Assembly (NCBI GenBank): GCA_040387375.1
Contig: JAZKDW010000011.1
Span: 62,001 to 126,000, forward strand
Origin: JAZKDW01 sp040387375
GTDB lineage: Bacteria > Pseudomonadota > Gammaproteobacteria > Burkholderiales > Burkholderiaceae_D
DNA length: 64,000 bases
Reading direction: 5' to 3'
A model generated the notes under the pieces. It was not told the DNA's origin. It saw nothing but the letters and a program-made list of their open reading frames with translations, and made no database searches. Of this stretch, positions 26,970 through 35,053 are shown in pieces; the first letter of the stretch is position 1, and every line of letters begins with the position of its first letter. The position numbers and the translations under genes were made by a program.

Positions 26970-29900
26970 GTGTTCAAACAATTCATCCGCATCATCGCAG
27001 TGGCTGCTGGCTTGCTGTCATCCGTTGGTGCGCTGGCCAGTCCGGTCGTGGCACTGACCGCGCCCGCCAGCAATACCCGCCATCTGCCGCCAGCCGCCAT
27101 CACGCTGACAGCGGACGCCAGCGACCCCGTCGACACGATTGCGCGGGTCGACTTCTATGCCGGCACCACGCTGATCGGCACGGCAGCCAGCGCGCCCTAC
27201 ACGGTGCAGTGGAGCGAGGTGCCCACCGGGACGTACACCGTCACCGCCCGGGCGGTCAACAGCCGCAATGTGAGCAAGACATCGGGCGCGATCAAGGTCA
27301 TTGTCAACACGCCGCCCACGGTCACCCTGACGGCGCCGCTGGCCTCGGATGCTCATGTGGGCCTGGCCAATATCAACCTCGCGGCGAAGGTCAATGACGC
27401 CGACGGCACGATCACGAAGGTGCAGTTCTACCGCAGCGGCACGCTGATCGGCACGGCCACGACCCCACCGTACGTGCTGACCTGGGCCAATGCGCCGCCG
27501 GGGACGTACCGCATCACTGCCCGCGCCACCGACAACCTGGGCAGCGTGATCACGTCCGAAGCAACGACCATCACGGTGGCCAATCCGGTCACGGTGGCGA
27601 TGACAGGCCCGGCCACCAATACCCGCTATCTCCCCACGGCAACCATTCCCCTGGGCGCCACCGCCAGCGATGCCAACGGCACCATCACGCACGTGGACTT
27701 CTATGCGGGCGCTACACTGATCGGCACGGCCACGACCGCGCCCTATGCCATCGAGTGGAGCCATGCCCCGGTCGGCAAGCATGTGATCACGGCCAGGGCC
27801 ACCGACAGCCAGGGCCTCAGCAAGACGTCAAGCGCCATCAGGGTCATCGTCAACACGCCACCGACGGTGAGCCTCACCGCGCCGCTGGCCACCGATGCCC
27901 ATGTCGGTCTTGCCAACATCACCCTGGCAGCCAATGTCAGCGATAACGATGGCACAATCACGAAGGTACAGTTCTACCGCAATGGCACGCTGATTGGCAC
28001 GGCCACCACCGCACCCTTTGCCGTGACCTGGGCCAATGCCGCACCGGGCACGTACCGCATCACCGCCCGTGCCACCGACGACCTGGGCAGCGTGATCATC
28101 TCTGAAGCCACGACGATCACGGTGGCCAACCCGATCACGGTGGCACTCGTTGCCCCGGCCAGCAAGCGGTACTTGCCGGCGGCAACGATCGAACTGGCGG
28201 CCACGGCAACCGGCACCCATGGCGCCATCACGCAAGTGGACTTCTTTGCCGGTACAACCCTGCTCGGCAGCAGTACCAGCACGCCCTACGGCATCAGCTG
28301 GAGCAATGTCCCGGCAGGTATTCATTCGATCACCGCCAAAGCAACCGACAGCCAAGGCTTGAGCAAGACATCAGCGGCGATGCGCATCGTCGTCGATGCC
28401 GCGCCCACCGTGGCATTGAGTGCACCAGCGAATCTTGCCCGCTATGCGGCGCCCGCCGTCATTACCCTCGCCGCCGATGTGGCCGACAGCGACGGCACCA
28501 TCGCAAAGGTGCAATTCTTCAATGGCAGCACGCTGCTGGCAACACTGACGGCGCCGCCGTACACGCATGACTGGCAGGCCGTTGCCAAAGGTAGTTACAC
28601 GCTGCGTGCCAAAGCCACCGATAACCTGGGGGTGGTGACGACGTCAGCGGCGGTGACGGTGCAGGTGGCCGACAATGCGACACCGGTTGTAAACCTGACG
28701 GCGCCGGCCAATGCGGCAACCTACCCGGCAGGCGCGCCGATCGATCTGGCGGCCACGGCAACGGATGCCGACGGCAGCGTTGCAAAGGTCGAGTTCTTCG
28801 ATGGCGACACGCTGCTGGGAACCGCGACACAGGCACCGTACACGTGGCGCTGGAACGGTGCGGCGGCAGGCAGCCATGTGATCACGGCCAAGGTGACCGA
28901 CAATGCGGGCGCACAAGCCACGTCAGCGAACATCACCATTACCGTGGCAGCCAATGTTGCGCCGACTGTCAGCATGATTGCGACGCCGACCGATGCGACC
29001 GCGCCGGCGACGGTGCTGCTCAATGCGGCGGCAGGCGATGCAGACGGCAGTGTGATCAGGGTGGAGTTCTTCAGCGGTGACACGCTGCTGGCGAGCGTGA
29101 GCGCCCCGCCGTATGTCTACAACTGGATGAACGTGACCGCGGGCACTTACACGATCACGGCGAAGGCAACCGATGACCGGGGCGCGGTGACGGTGTCCGA
29201 ACCGGTGACCGTCACGGTGACGGCCATCCCGGCGGCAGCCCAGGTGTATTACATCGACAGCGACCATCTCAATACGCCGCGGGTGATCACCGATGCGACC
29301 AACAACATTGTCTGGCAATGGGGCAACAGCGATCCGTTCGGCGGCAATCTGCCGGAGGAAGATCCAGGCAATACCGGCAACCGCCTGGAATTCAACCTGC
29401 GTTTTCCGGGTCAGTATTTTGACAAGGAGACTGGGTTACATTACAACTACCGTCGGACGTATGATCCCAGCATTGGACGGTATGTGGAAAGCGATCCGAT
29501 TGGGCTGCAAGGCGGCATTAACACATATGCATATGTCGAAGGCAATCCGATTGCGTATTATGATCCACGCGGACTGCAAAGCGTTTCGCGAACACTAAGA
29601 TTGCCGGGGCTTCCAGGCTCTTCGAATTCTCAAGAAGAGATAAATCGTGGTGCCGCACAAGAGCTTGATGAGCTAGCTCGCAGAGTAGGAAGAGCGGCAC
29701 AGAGAGCTTTAAATGCGTGTCTCGATACAATCAGTAATTGGTTCTCTAGCGAGAATTCAGCGCCCTTTCTACCGAATGATCCTTATAGCCCCGAGAATGT
29801 AGATAGACGGCGAAGCGAATTGCGTGATCAATTAGGGACGGGAAATTCTGATCCTGACTCTGCAATACCGGACCGGGGGCCAGGTCGGGATATGGGAGGG

Positions 29901-30011
29901 CATGACTCAAGAGGAAGTACGCCCCATGAAACAGGAGAGCGAAACGTTAACAGTAATGAGGAGCATTCTAGGCGCCCAAAAGGAAATCCAACAGGCAGAC
30001 AAAGGAGATAA
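26970..30011 (+). CDS. Secreted Ig-repeat protein with RHS core and C-terminal polymorphic toxin-like tip
   Basis: About 1,013 residues. The GTG at 26970 follows GGGAGAGG by 3 bases and opens a clear signal peptide (FKQFIRIIAVAAGLLSSVGALA). Residues 26 to about 755 are eight Ig-like repeats of about 90 residues. From about residue 758 a short RHS-associated core follows (YYIDSDHLNTPRVI, RFPGQYFDKETGLHYNYRR, GRYVESDPIGLQGG, YDPRGL). After DPRGL comes a 144-residue tip I do not recognise, ending in GERNV and EEHSRRPKG. RHS proteins usually release such tips as toxins. The normal long YD-repeat shell is missing here. A probable immunity gene follows after 5 bases. A TTG at 26928 is an alternative start. 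Confidence 0.82.
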   Translation: MFKQFIRIIAVAAGLLSSVGALASPVVALTAPASNTRHLPPAAITLTADASDPVDTIARVDFYAGTTLIGTAASAPYTVQWSEVPTGTYTVTARAVNSRNVSKTSGAIKVIVNTPPTVTLTAPLASDAHVGLANINLAAKVNDADGTITKVQFYRSGTLIGTATTPPYVLTWANAPPGTYRITARATDNLGSVITSEATTITVANPVTVAMTGPATNTRYLPTATIPLGATASDANGTITHVDFYAGATLIGTATTAPYAIEWSHAPVGKHVITARATDSQGLSKTSSAIRVIVNTPPTVSLTAPLATDAHVGLANITLAANVSDNDGTITKVQFYRNGTLIGTATTAPFAVTWANAAPGTYRITARATDDLGSVIISEATTITVANPITVALVAPASKRYLPAATIELAATATGTHGAITQVDFFAGTTLLGSSTSTPYGISWSNVPAGIHSITAKATDSQGLSKTSAAMRIVVDAAPTVALSAPANLARYAAPAVITLAADVADSDGTIAKVQFFNGSTLLATLTAPPYTHDWQAVAKGSYTLRAKATDNLGVVTTSAAVTVQVADNATPVVNLTAPANAATYPAGAPIDLAATATDADGSVAKVEFFDGDTLLGTATQAPYTWRWNGAAAGSHVITAKVTDNAGAQATSANITITVAANVAPTVSMIATPTDATAPATVLLNAAAGDADGSVIRVEFFSGDTLLASVSAPPYVYNWMNVTAGTYTITAKATDDRGAVTVSEPVTVTVTAIPAAAQVYYIDSDHLNTPRVITDATNNIVWQWGNSDPFGGNLPEEDPGNTGNRLEFNLRFPGQYFDKETGLHYNYRRTYDPSIGRYVESDPIGLQGGINTYAYVEGNPIAYYDPRGLQSVSRTLRLPGLPGSSNSQEEINRGAAQELDELARRVGRAAQRALNACLDTISNWFSSENSAPFLPNDPYSPENVDRRRSELRDQLGTGNSDPDSAIPDRGPGRDMGGHDSRGSTPHETGERNVNSNEEHSRRPKGNPTGRQRR
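27045..29230 (+). repeat. Eight tandem Ig-like repeats (about 270 bp period)
   Basis: Repeat units begin near 27045, 27309, 27585, 27855, 28131, 28398, 28677 and 28956. Each codes for a module starting PxVxLTAP and containing VDFYAGTTLIGTAT or VQFYRSGTLIGTAT, then an APYxxxW and TARATDxxG end. Odd and even units alternate in type for the first five, so the array grew by duplicating a two-unit block of about 540 bp. DNA similarity between units 2 and 4 is high. Confidence 0.88.
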
Positions 30012-30016
30012 GAATA

Positions 30017-30490
30017 GTGAATGAATGGAATTTGAATGCGTCTAGCGGACGAGAGAACGTCCACGGTTGTCTCGTGGGTCAATTTAACAGTGCTGGCCGG
30101 CAATTGCTCCGACTAGAGATCACAATAACTGGATCCTTCTGGCGCCGGGATACTCCGATTGGTGTTGCTGAAACGGTAAACGATTTTTCGGTGAAATTAC
30201 CACAGGTAATTTCCCGTAAAGACAACATTGATTTTTTAATTCTGGAACTTTCCGATTGGTTAAAAAACCCAAAAGAGGTATCTGTCGACCTAGCTAGCAA
30301 CTGCAATAACGATCAGAGCTTTCGATTATCTTTAGGTGTGCGAGATGACTTAATTTCTTCAGTGGATCGGCCTGCTTGTACGATAAATTACACCGGAACT
30401 GCTTTTAAATATGGTGAGTGGTGTTTCGTTATTGATCAGTCGTGCGTTCGTAATTGGTATGACGAATTAAAATCCTTCGATATCTCGTAA
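30017..30490 (+). CDS. Probable immunity protein of the RHS tip
   Basis: A 157-residue, soluble, acidic-to-neutral protein with no signal peptide or membrane segment. It starts at a GTG with a strong AAAGGAGA 8 bases upstream, only 5 bases after the toxin gene stop. Small size, immediate position and lower GC than the repeat region are typical of immunity genes. Its layout (short N-terminal strands, a DNIDFLILELSDWL helix, then alternating strands) is somewhat like WapI-type immunity proteins, but I cannot assign it to a family. Its role in neutralising the tip is inferred from context. Confidence 0.6.
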   Translation: MNEWNLNASSGRENVHGCLVGQFNSAGRQLLRLEITITGSFWRRDTPIGVAETVNDFSVKLPQVISRKDNIDFLILELSDWLKNPKEVSVDLASNCNNDQSFRLSLGVRDDLISSVDRPACTINYTGTAFKYGEWCFVIDQSCVRNWYDELKSFDIS

Positions 30491-30688
30491 GGTGTATAAG
30501 TAGCCGCCCCGAATAAATTGAGAGATGGATGTGGTTCTGACTGGATGCGATGCAAGGCGCGCGGGCCGGCGCAGCAGTAATAGGAGTAATAGGGGACGGA
30601 GTAATAGGGGACAGACCGCGTTTTGGGTTTCCTCGCAATTATTTGTGATAACTTGCTTCAGTCAACGAAGTTATTCTCGGGTTCCCAT

Positions 30689-30788
30689 ATGCCTCGTCGT
30701 CCCCGCCTTACTTTGCCAAATGTGCCTCTCCACCTGATACAGCGCGGAAACAACCGTCAAGCGTGCTTTTTTTCCGATCAGGATCGCA
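30689..30788 (+). CDS. REP-associated tyrosine transposase, N-terminal fragment before gap
   Basis: The first 33 codons from the ATG at 30689 read MPRRPRLTLPNVPLHLIQRG and then NNRQACFFSDQD, the standard start of Y1-type RAYT transposases (IS200/IS605-like relatives). The catalytic HUH and Tyr motifs would lie in the missing sequence. The protein is normally 200 or more residues, so the 100-N gap is either a placeholder for several hundred bases or the gene is truncated. Whether it is intact cannot be judged. Confidence 0.7.
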
Positions 30789-30888
30789 NNNNNNNNNNNN
30801 NNNNNNNNNNNNNNNNNNNNNNNNNNNNNNNNNNNNNNNNNNNNNNNNNNNNNNNNNNNNNNNNNNNNNNNNNNNNNNNNNNNNNNNN
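30789..30888. other. Assembly gap of 100 N
   Basis: Exactly 100 undetermined bases inside the RAYT element. A round 100 usually marks an unknown gap size at a repeat where the assembly broke. Confidence 0.95.
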
Positions 30889-31049
30889 ACAGCATTTAAC
30901 AAACTACCGTAAGGGAAATCGTGGTCTGTCCCCTATTGTTCCCGAACCTTAGGAGCCTCGGCAAGCAGCCCAATTTCACGGAACCGATGGATGACGAATC
31001 CCCCATTCGCCAGTATGCTGTGCCCTTCCCTACCCATGCCACCAAGCTC

Positions 31050-31868
31050 ATGACCACATACGCCATCGGCGATCTGCAAGGATGCCACGCACGACTACTT
31101 GCGCTATTGGAGCAGGTGCCGACGGCCGACGGCGAACCAACCCTGCTGTTTGCAGGCGACCTGGTCAACCGCGGCCCGCAATCGCTTGCCACGCTGCGGC
31201 AGATTCGCGCTTTCGGCTCCCGTGCGCACACGGTGCTGGGCAATCACGACCTGCATCTGCTGGCGGTGGCCCATGGCATCCGCGCACCGCACAACTCCGA
31301 TACCTTCGACGACATCCTGAATGCGCCGGATCGGGATGAATTGCTGGACTGGCTGCGGCGGCAGCCGCTTGCCCTGTTTGAAGACGGCCATCTGCTGGTG
31401 CATGCGGGTGTGGTGCCGCAATGGACCGCGGAACAGACGATGGCGCTGGCGGGGGAAGTAGAGACCGTGCTGCGCGGACCTGACTGGGTCGGCTTTTTGC
31501 GGCAGATGTATGGCAATGCGCCGGCGCGGTGGGATGACACGCTGGAAGGCGCCGACCGCTTGCGCTGCATCGTCAATGTGTTGACGCGCATCCGTTTTTG
31601 CAGCGCCGACGGCACGATGGCGTTTTCGAACAAGGAGGGTGTCGCTGTCGCGCCGCCGGGGACTGTCGCCTGGTTCGATGCCCCCGATCGTCAGACCGAC
31701 AACGTGACCGTGGTGTTCGGACACTGGTCAACGCTGGGCCTGACCCTGCGGCCCAACCTGATCGGCATCGATACCGGCTGCGTGTGGGGTGGCCGGCTTA
31801 CTGCCGTGCGGCTGGAAGATCGTGCGGTGTTTCAGGTCGACTGCCCGCAGTACCAGCAGCCGGGGTGA
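31050..31868 (+). CDS. apaH: Symmetrical bis(5'-nucleosyl)-tetraphosphatase
   Basis: Hydrolyses diadenosine tetraphosphate to two ADP, a stress-metabolite clean-up enzyme. The calcineurin-like metal site is complete: GDLQGCH, GDLVNRGP, GNHD and HAGV, with a late FGHWSTLG. The ATG at 31050 gives 272 residues and places the first motif at residue 6, as in ApaH; the open frame before it crosses the RAYT flank and is not coding. Its 3' end overlaps the 3' end of plsC on the other strand by 71 bases. Confidence 0.94.
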   Translation: MTTYAIGDLQGCHARLLALLEQVPTADGEPTLLFAGDLVNRGPQSLATLRQIRAFGSRAHTVLGNHDLHLLAVAHGIRAPHNSDTFDDILNAPDRDELLDWLRRQPLALFEDGHLLVHAGVVPQWTAEQTMALAGEVETVLRGPDWVGFLRQMYGNAPARWDDTLEGADRLRCIVNVLTRIRFCSADGTMAFSNKEGVAVAPPGTVAWFDAPDRQTDNVTVVFGHWSTLGLTLRPNLIGIDTGCVWGGRLTAVRLEDRAVFQVDCPQYQQPG

Positions 31869-32607
31869 TCGGCTCGATCGGATAACCGAGCGCGCTGCCG
31901 ATCGACGCCCGCGCGGCACTGGCCAGTTCGCGGCGATGCGCGCCGATGCTTGCCAACGGCGGCAACTGGATGATCTCGGCGGTGAATTTGCGCACGCGCA
32001 GAATCGCGATCATGCTTTCCACGAACGTCATGTCGCCGACAAAATCGAGTTCGGGATGAAAACGTCCGGCACTATCGACATACCGCAATGCGTACGGTTG
32101 AATCGGCACCTCGGCATCGATCGCCGCTTCAAACAGGTTGGCATGGAAGGACAGCAGCGTACCCTGTGCCGCCGTCGTGCCTTCAGGGAAAAAGGCGACC
32201 CGTTCGCCGTCGTGCAGGCTGTTGACCATACCTTCGTAAATCCTGCGCACATCGCGCTGCTTGCCGCGCGCGATGAATATCGTGCCGGACTTTTCGCACA
32301 GCCAGCCCATCAGCGGCCAGTCGCGGATGTCCGATTTGGCGACAAAACGGCACGGCTGCAATGAATTGATCACGAAAATATCGAGCCACGATATGTGGTT
32401 GGAGACGATCAGCGCGCGTGCCGCCGCCGGTGCGCCGCCCGGATTCCTGAGGTTCACGCGCATGCCGCAGATCGCCAGCAGTTCGATCGACCATTGCCTG
32501 ATCCGCCGTTGCCGGCCAGCCGCATCGGTAAGCGGGAAAATCACGCCGCATTTAAAGAGCCCGACAAACAGATGCAGCACCATGCGCAGCAGGTGAAACG
32601 CGATCAT
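31798..32607 (-). CDS. plsC: 1-acyl-sn-glycerol-3-phosphate acyltransferase
   Basis: Membrane-bound acyltransferase making phosphatidic acid. The catalytic HX4D motif is SNHISWLD, the phosphate-binding motif is FFPEGTTAAQG, and the N-terminus has one or two hydrophobic segments (HLLRMVLHLFVGLFKCGV). The ATG at 32605-32607 has GGAAGG about 7 bases upstream and lies 41 bases after the pyrC-like stop, giving 269 residues. A much longer open frame upstream overlaps pyrC in another frame and is a shadow. It ends the pyr operon. Confidence 0.9.
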   Translation of the reverse strand: MIAFHLLRMVLHLFVGLFKCGVIFPLTDAAGRQRRIRQWSIELLAICGMRVNLRNPGGAPAAARALIVSNHISWLDIFVINSLQPCRFVAKSDIRDWPLMGWLCEKSGTIFIARGKQRDVRRIYEGMVNSLHDGERVAFFPEGTTAAQGTLLSFHANLFEAAIDAEVPIQPYALRYVDSAGRFHPELDFVGDMTFVESMIAILRVRKFTAEIIQLPPLASIGAHRRELASAARASIGSALGYPIEPITPAAGTAGSRPETPHDLPAARQ

Positions 32608-32647
32608 CGGCACGCCTTCCCGCGCATGTCCGACAAACTCACGCGCC

Positions 32648-33934
32648 TCACCGCTGGAATACGATCTGGCCTGCGACAACGGTCGCCTTGACCTGCCCTG
32701 CCAGTTCGTAGCCGAGAAATGGCGTGTGTTTACCCTGGCTGGCGAGTGCTTTCGCTTCGACGGTCCAGCGTGCAGCGGGGTCGAACAGGCAGATATCCGC
32801 GACGCTGCCGACGGCCAGCTGGCCGCATGGCAAACCGACCACCCTGGCGGCGTCGGCCGTGATCTTTGCGACTGCCTGGCTGATCGGCTGGCGCTCGGCA
32901 TCGACACATTCGTCGGCCCATTTCAGCGCCAGAGACAGCAACAATTCGAGACCGGTGGCGCCGGGCGATGCTTCACCGAAGGGCAGGAGTTTTTCATCGT
33001 CGTCGACCGGCGTGTGGTCGGAACAGATGGCGTCAATCGTGCCGTCCAGCAGCGCCTGCCGGATCGCGTCGCGGTCGCGCTGGCTGCGCAGCGGCGGCGT
33101 CAGGCGCGCGTTCGAATCGAAAAAGCCAATGTCGGCATCCGTGAGGTGGATGTGGTGGGCGCCGACATCGCAGGTGAGCGGCAAGCCATTTTTCTTCGCC
33201 GTCCGGACCAGTTCCAGTCCGGCTGCGGAGGATATCCGGCACAAGTGCACCCGCGCGCCGGTCGCGGCCATCAATTCAAAAATCGTGTGCAACGCAATGG
33301 TCTCGGCGATCACCGGCACGCCGGACAGTCCGAGGCGGGAGGCCAGCGGGCCGCTATGCGCAATGCCGGTAATGCCGAGGTGCGGATCCTGCGCGCGCAG
33401 CCACACCGTGTAGCCAAAGGTCTGCGCGTATTGCATTGCGCGCATCAGCACCGTGGTGTCGAGAATTGGCTGGTCAGCCTGCGAAAATCCGACGCAGCCC
33501 GCTTCCGTCAGTTCTGCCATCTCGGTCAGCGCCTGGCCCTTGAGGCCCACCGTCAGCGCTCCCAGCGGATACACATGCGTCTGGTTCAGGGTGCGCGCGC
33601 GATGGGTCAGCATTTCGACCAGGCCCGGCTCATCCAGCACCGGATCGGTGTCCGGCGGGCAGATGAGGCTGGTGACGCCGCCTTGTATCGCTGCCTGCAG
33701 TTCGGACTCCAGCGTTGCCTTGTATTCGTATCCGGGTTCGCGCAGGCGCGCGCTCAGGTCCACCAGTCCGGGGATCACCATCAGGCCGCTGGCGTCGAGG
33801 GTCCGGTCGGCGGTGAAACCGGCCGGCGCCTGGCCGACAGCGGCGATCTTGCCGCCGCTGATGTAGAGGTCTTGCCGGGCGTCGATGCCATTGGCCGGAT
33901 CGATCAGGTGACCGTTTTTAATGTGGAGATTCAT
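32648..33934 (-). CDS. Dihydroorotase-like protein, probably catalytically inactive (PyrC')
   Basis: A 428-residue amidohydrolase next to pyrB. Active dihydroorotases have a zinc-binding HxH in the sequence D-H-x-H-LREPG; here the corresponding stretch reads LVDLSARLREPG, so both histidines are gone. The C-terminal SDHTPVDDDEK is retained. In Pseudomonas and other proteobacteria such pseudo-dihydroorotases hold aspartate carbamoyltransferase in an active complex and a separate pyrC provides catalysis. That role is inferred here from the missing residues and from the position directly after pyrB. Confidence 0.88.
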   Translation of the reverse strand: MNLHIKNGHLIDPANGIDARQDLYISGGKIAAVGQAPAGFTADRTLDASGLMVIPGLVDLSARLREPGYEYKATLESELQAAIQGGVTSLICPPDTDPVLDEPGLVEMLTHRARTLNQTHVYPLGALTVGLKGQALTEMAELTEAGCVGFSQADQPILDTTVLMRAMQYAQTFGYTVWLRAQDPHLGITGIAHSGPLASRLGLSGVPVIAETIALHTIFELMAATGARVHLCRISSAAGLELVRTAKKNGLPLTCDVGAHHIHLTDADIGFFDSNARLTPPLRSQRDRDAIRQALLDGTIDAICSDHTPVDDDEKLLPFGEASPGATGLELLLSLALKWADECVDAERQPISQAVAKITADAARVVGLPCGQLAVGSVADICLFDPAARWTVEAKALASQGKHTPFLGYELAGQVKATVVAGQIVFQR

Positions 33935-33972
33935 TCGTCAAATTACCTTATTTACAAGCACGAGAAGCAACC

Positions 33973-34060
33973 GTAGGGTGTAAATGCGAAGCGCCTTCCA
34001 CCAAACGTTGACACTGGCACACAGTCTTTCGGTGGAAGGCGCTGCGCTTTTCCACCCTAC
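33973..34060. repeat. Large imperfect palindrome between pyrB and the pyrC-like gene
   Basis: Two 30-base arms (33973-34002 and 34031-34060) pair with about four mismatches around a 28-base loop. The outer ends are GTAGGGTG and CACCCTAC and the inner part is GCGCCTTCCACC. This form resembles dispersed GTAGGGTG palindromic repeats seen in many proteobacterial genomes. In RNA it would fold into a long hairpin in the middle of the pyr operon. Confidence 0.8.
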
Positions 34061-34093
34061 AAAATCGCTCCTGCTCCGTCTCGGAGAAATGAC

Positions 34094-35053
34094 TCAACCG
34101 CCAGCCAGAATACTCATCACCGCCATACGCACCGCGATGCCGAAGGTCACCTGCGGCAAGATCACCGCCTGCGCGCCATCGGCCACCGCCGATTCGATTT
34201 CGACACCACGATTCATCGGCCCCGGGTGCATCACGATCGCATCCGGCTTGGCCAGCGCCAGCCGCTCGGTCGTCAAGCCATAACTCTTGAAAAACTCCTG
34301 CGCCGATGGCAGCAGCGCACCGCTCATGCGCTCGTTCTGCAGCCGCAGCATGATGATGACATCCACCCCTTTCAATCCTTCATTCATGTCGGTGAAGACA
34401 CGCACGCCCATCTGCTCCAGCCCGCTGGGCAGCAAGGTACGCGGCGCGATGACACGCACCTCCGGCACGCCCAGCGTGGTCAGGGCGTGAATGTCGGAGC
34501 GCGCCACGCGGCTGTGCAGGACGTCGCCGACAATCGCGACCGTCAGGTTGGTGAAGTCTTTCTTGTAATGCCGGATCGTGTACATGTCGAGCAGGCCCTG
34601 CGTCGGATGCGCGTGGCGGCCATCGCCGGCATTGACGACGTGGACATGCGTCTGCCTGGTATCGATCAGATGTTTGGCGATCAGATAGGGCGCGCCGGAT
34701 TGCGAATGGCGCACGACAAACATGTCCGCGTGCATCGCGGCGAGGTTGTCGATGGTGTCGAGCAGCGACTCGCCCTTGCTGGCGCTGGACGCCGAGATAT
34801 TGAGATTGATGACGTCGGCCGACAGGCGCTTGGAGGCGATTTCAAAGGTGGTGCGGGTCCGCGTCGAGTTCTCGAAGAACAGGTTGAAGACGCTTTTGCC
34901 GCGCATCAGCGGGACTTTCTTGACTTCGCGATCGCTGACGCTGACGAACGATGAGGCCGTATCCAGAATGCGCGTGATCACTGCCTGCGGCAAACCTTCG
35001 ATCGTCAGCAAGTGCTGCAATTCGCCATTTTTATTCAGTTGCGGGTTATGCAT
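34094..35053 (-). CDS. pyrB: Aspartate carbamoyltransferase catalytic chain
   Basis: Joins carbamoyl phosphate and aspartate in pyrimidine synthesis. The 319-residue protein has the carbamoyl phosphate motif FFENSTRTRTTFE, HPTQGLLDMYTI and HPGPMNRG. No pyrI regulatory chain is present; the pseudo-dihydroorotase downstream fits the class A complex. Its start overlaps the end of pyrR by 8 bases. Confidence 0.95.
   Translation of the reverse strand: MHNPQLNKNGELQHLLTIEGLPQAVITRILDTASSFVSVSDREVKKVPLMRGKSVFNLFFENSTRTRTTFEIASKRLSADVINLNISASSASKGESLLDTIDNLAAMHADMFVVRHSQSGAPYLIAKHLIDTRQTHVHVVNAGDGRHAHPTQGLLDMYTIRHYKKDFTNLTVAIVGDVLHSRVARSDIHALTTLGVPEVRVIAPRTLLPSGLEQMGVRVFTDMNEGLKGVDVIIMLRLQNERMSGALLPSAQEFFKSYGLTTERLALAKPDAIVMHPGPMNRGVEIESAVADGAQAVILPQVTFGIAVRMAVMSILAGG

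Larger units (their letters stand above)
30603..30937. mobile_element. REP-associated transposase (RAYT) element with inverted flanks, interrupted by an assembly gap
   Basis: Inverted arms of 18 bases (30603-30620 and 30920-30937, one mismatch, AATAGGGGACAGACC core) flank a transposase start. The left arm is preceded by partial direct copies of the same GGAGTAATAGGGGAC sequence at 30583-30602. Such REP-like ends are recognised by RAYT single-strand transposases. The middle is lost in a run of N. Confidence 0.65.

Noticed and set aside
27045..29230. Possible CRISPR-like or satellite repeat array
   Set aside because: The period is about 270 bases, in frame, with protein-level conservation of Ig modules; no short direct repeats with unique spacers.
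30921..31049. N-terminal extension of ApaH
   Set aside because: The frame runs through the inverted arm of the RAYT element; the metal motif position fits the ATG at 31050.
31798..32907. Longer form of PlsC starting inside the pyrC-like gene
   Set aside because: The first 100 codons are an alternate frame of the upstream gene and resemble no acyltransferase; the ATG at 32607 with a good ribosome binding site fits.
32726..33976. Long open frame (about 416 codons) antisense to the pyrC-like gene
   Set aside because: It mirrors the codon pattern of a GC-rich real gene, has no family motif and no ribosome binding site. Similar long antisense frames over dmpC, dmpG, rfbB and rfbD were dropped for the same reason.
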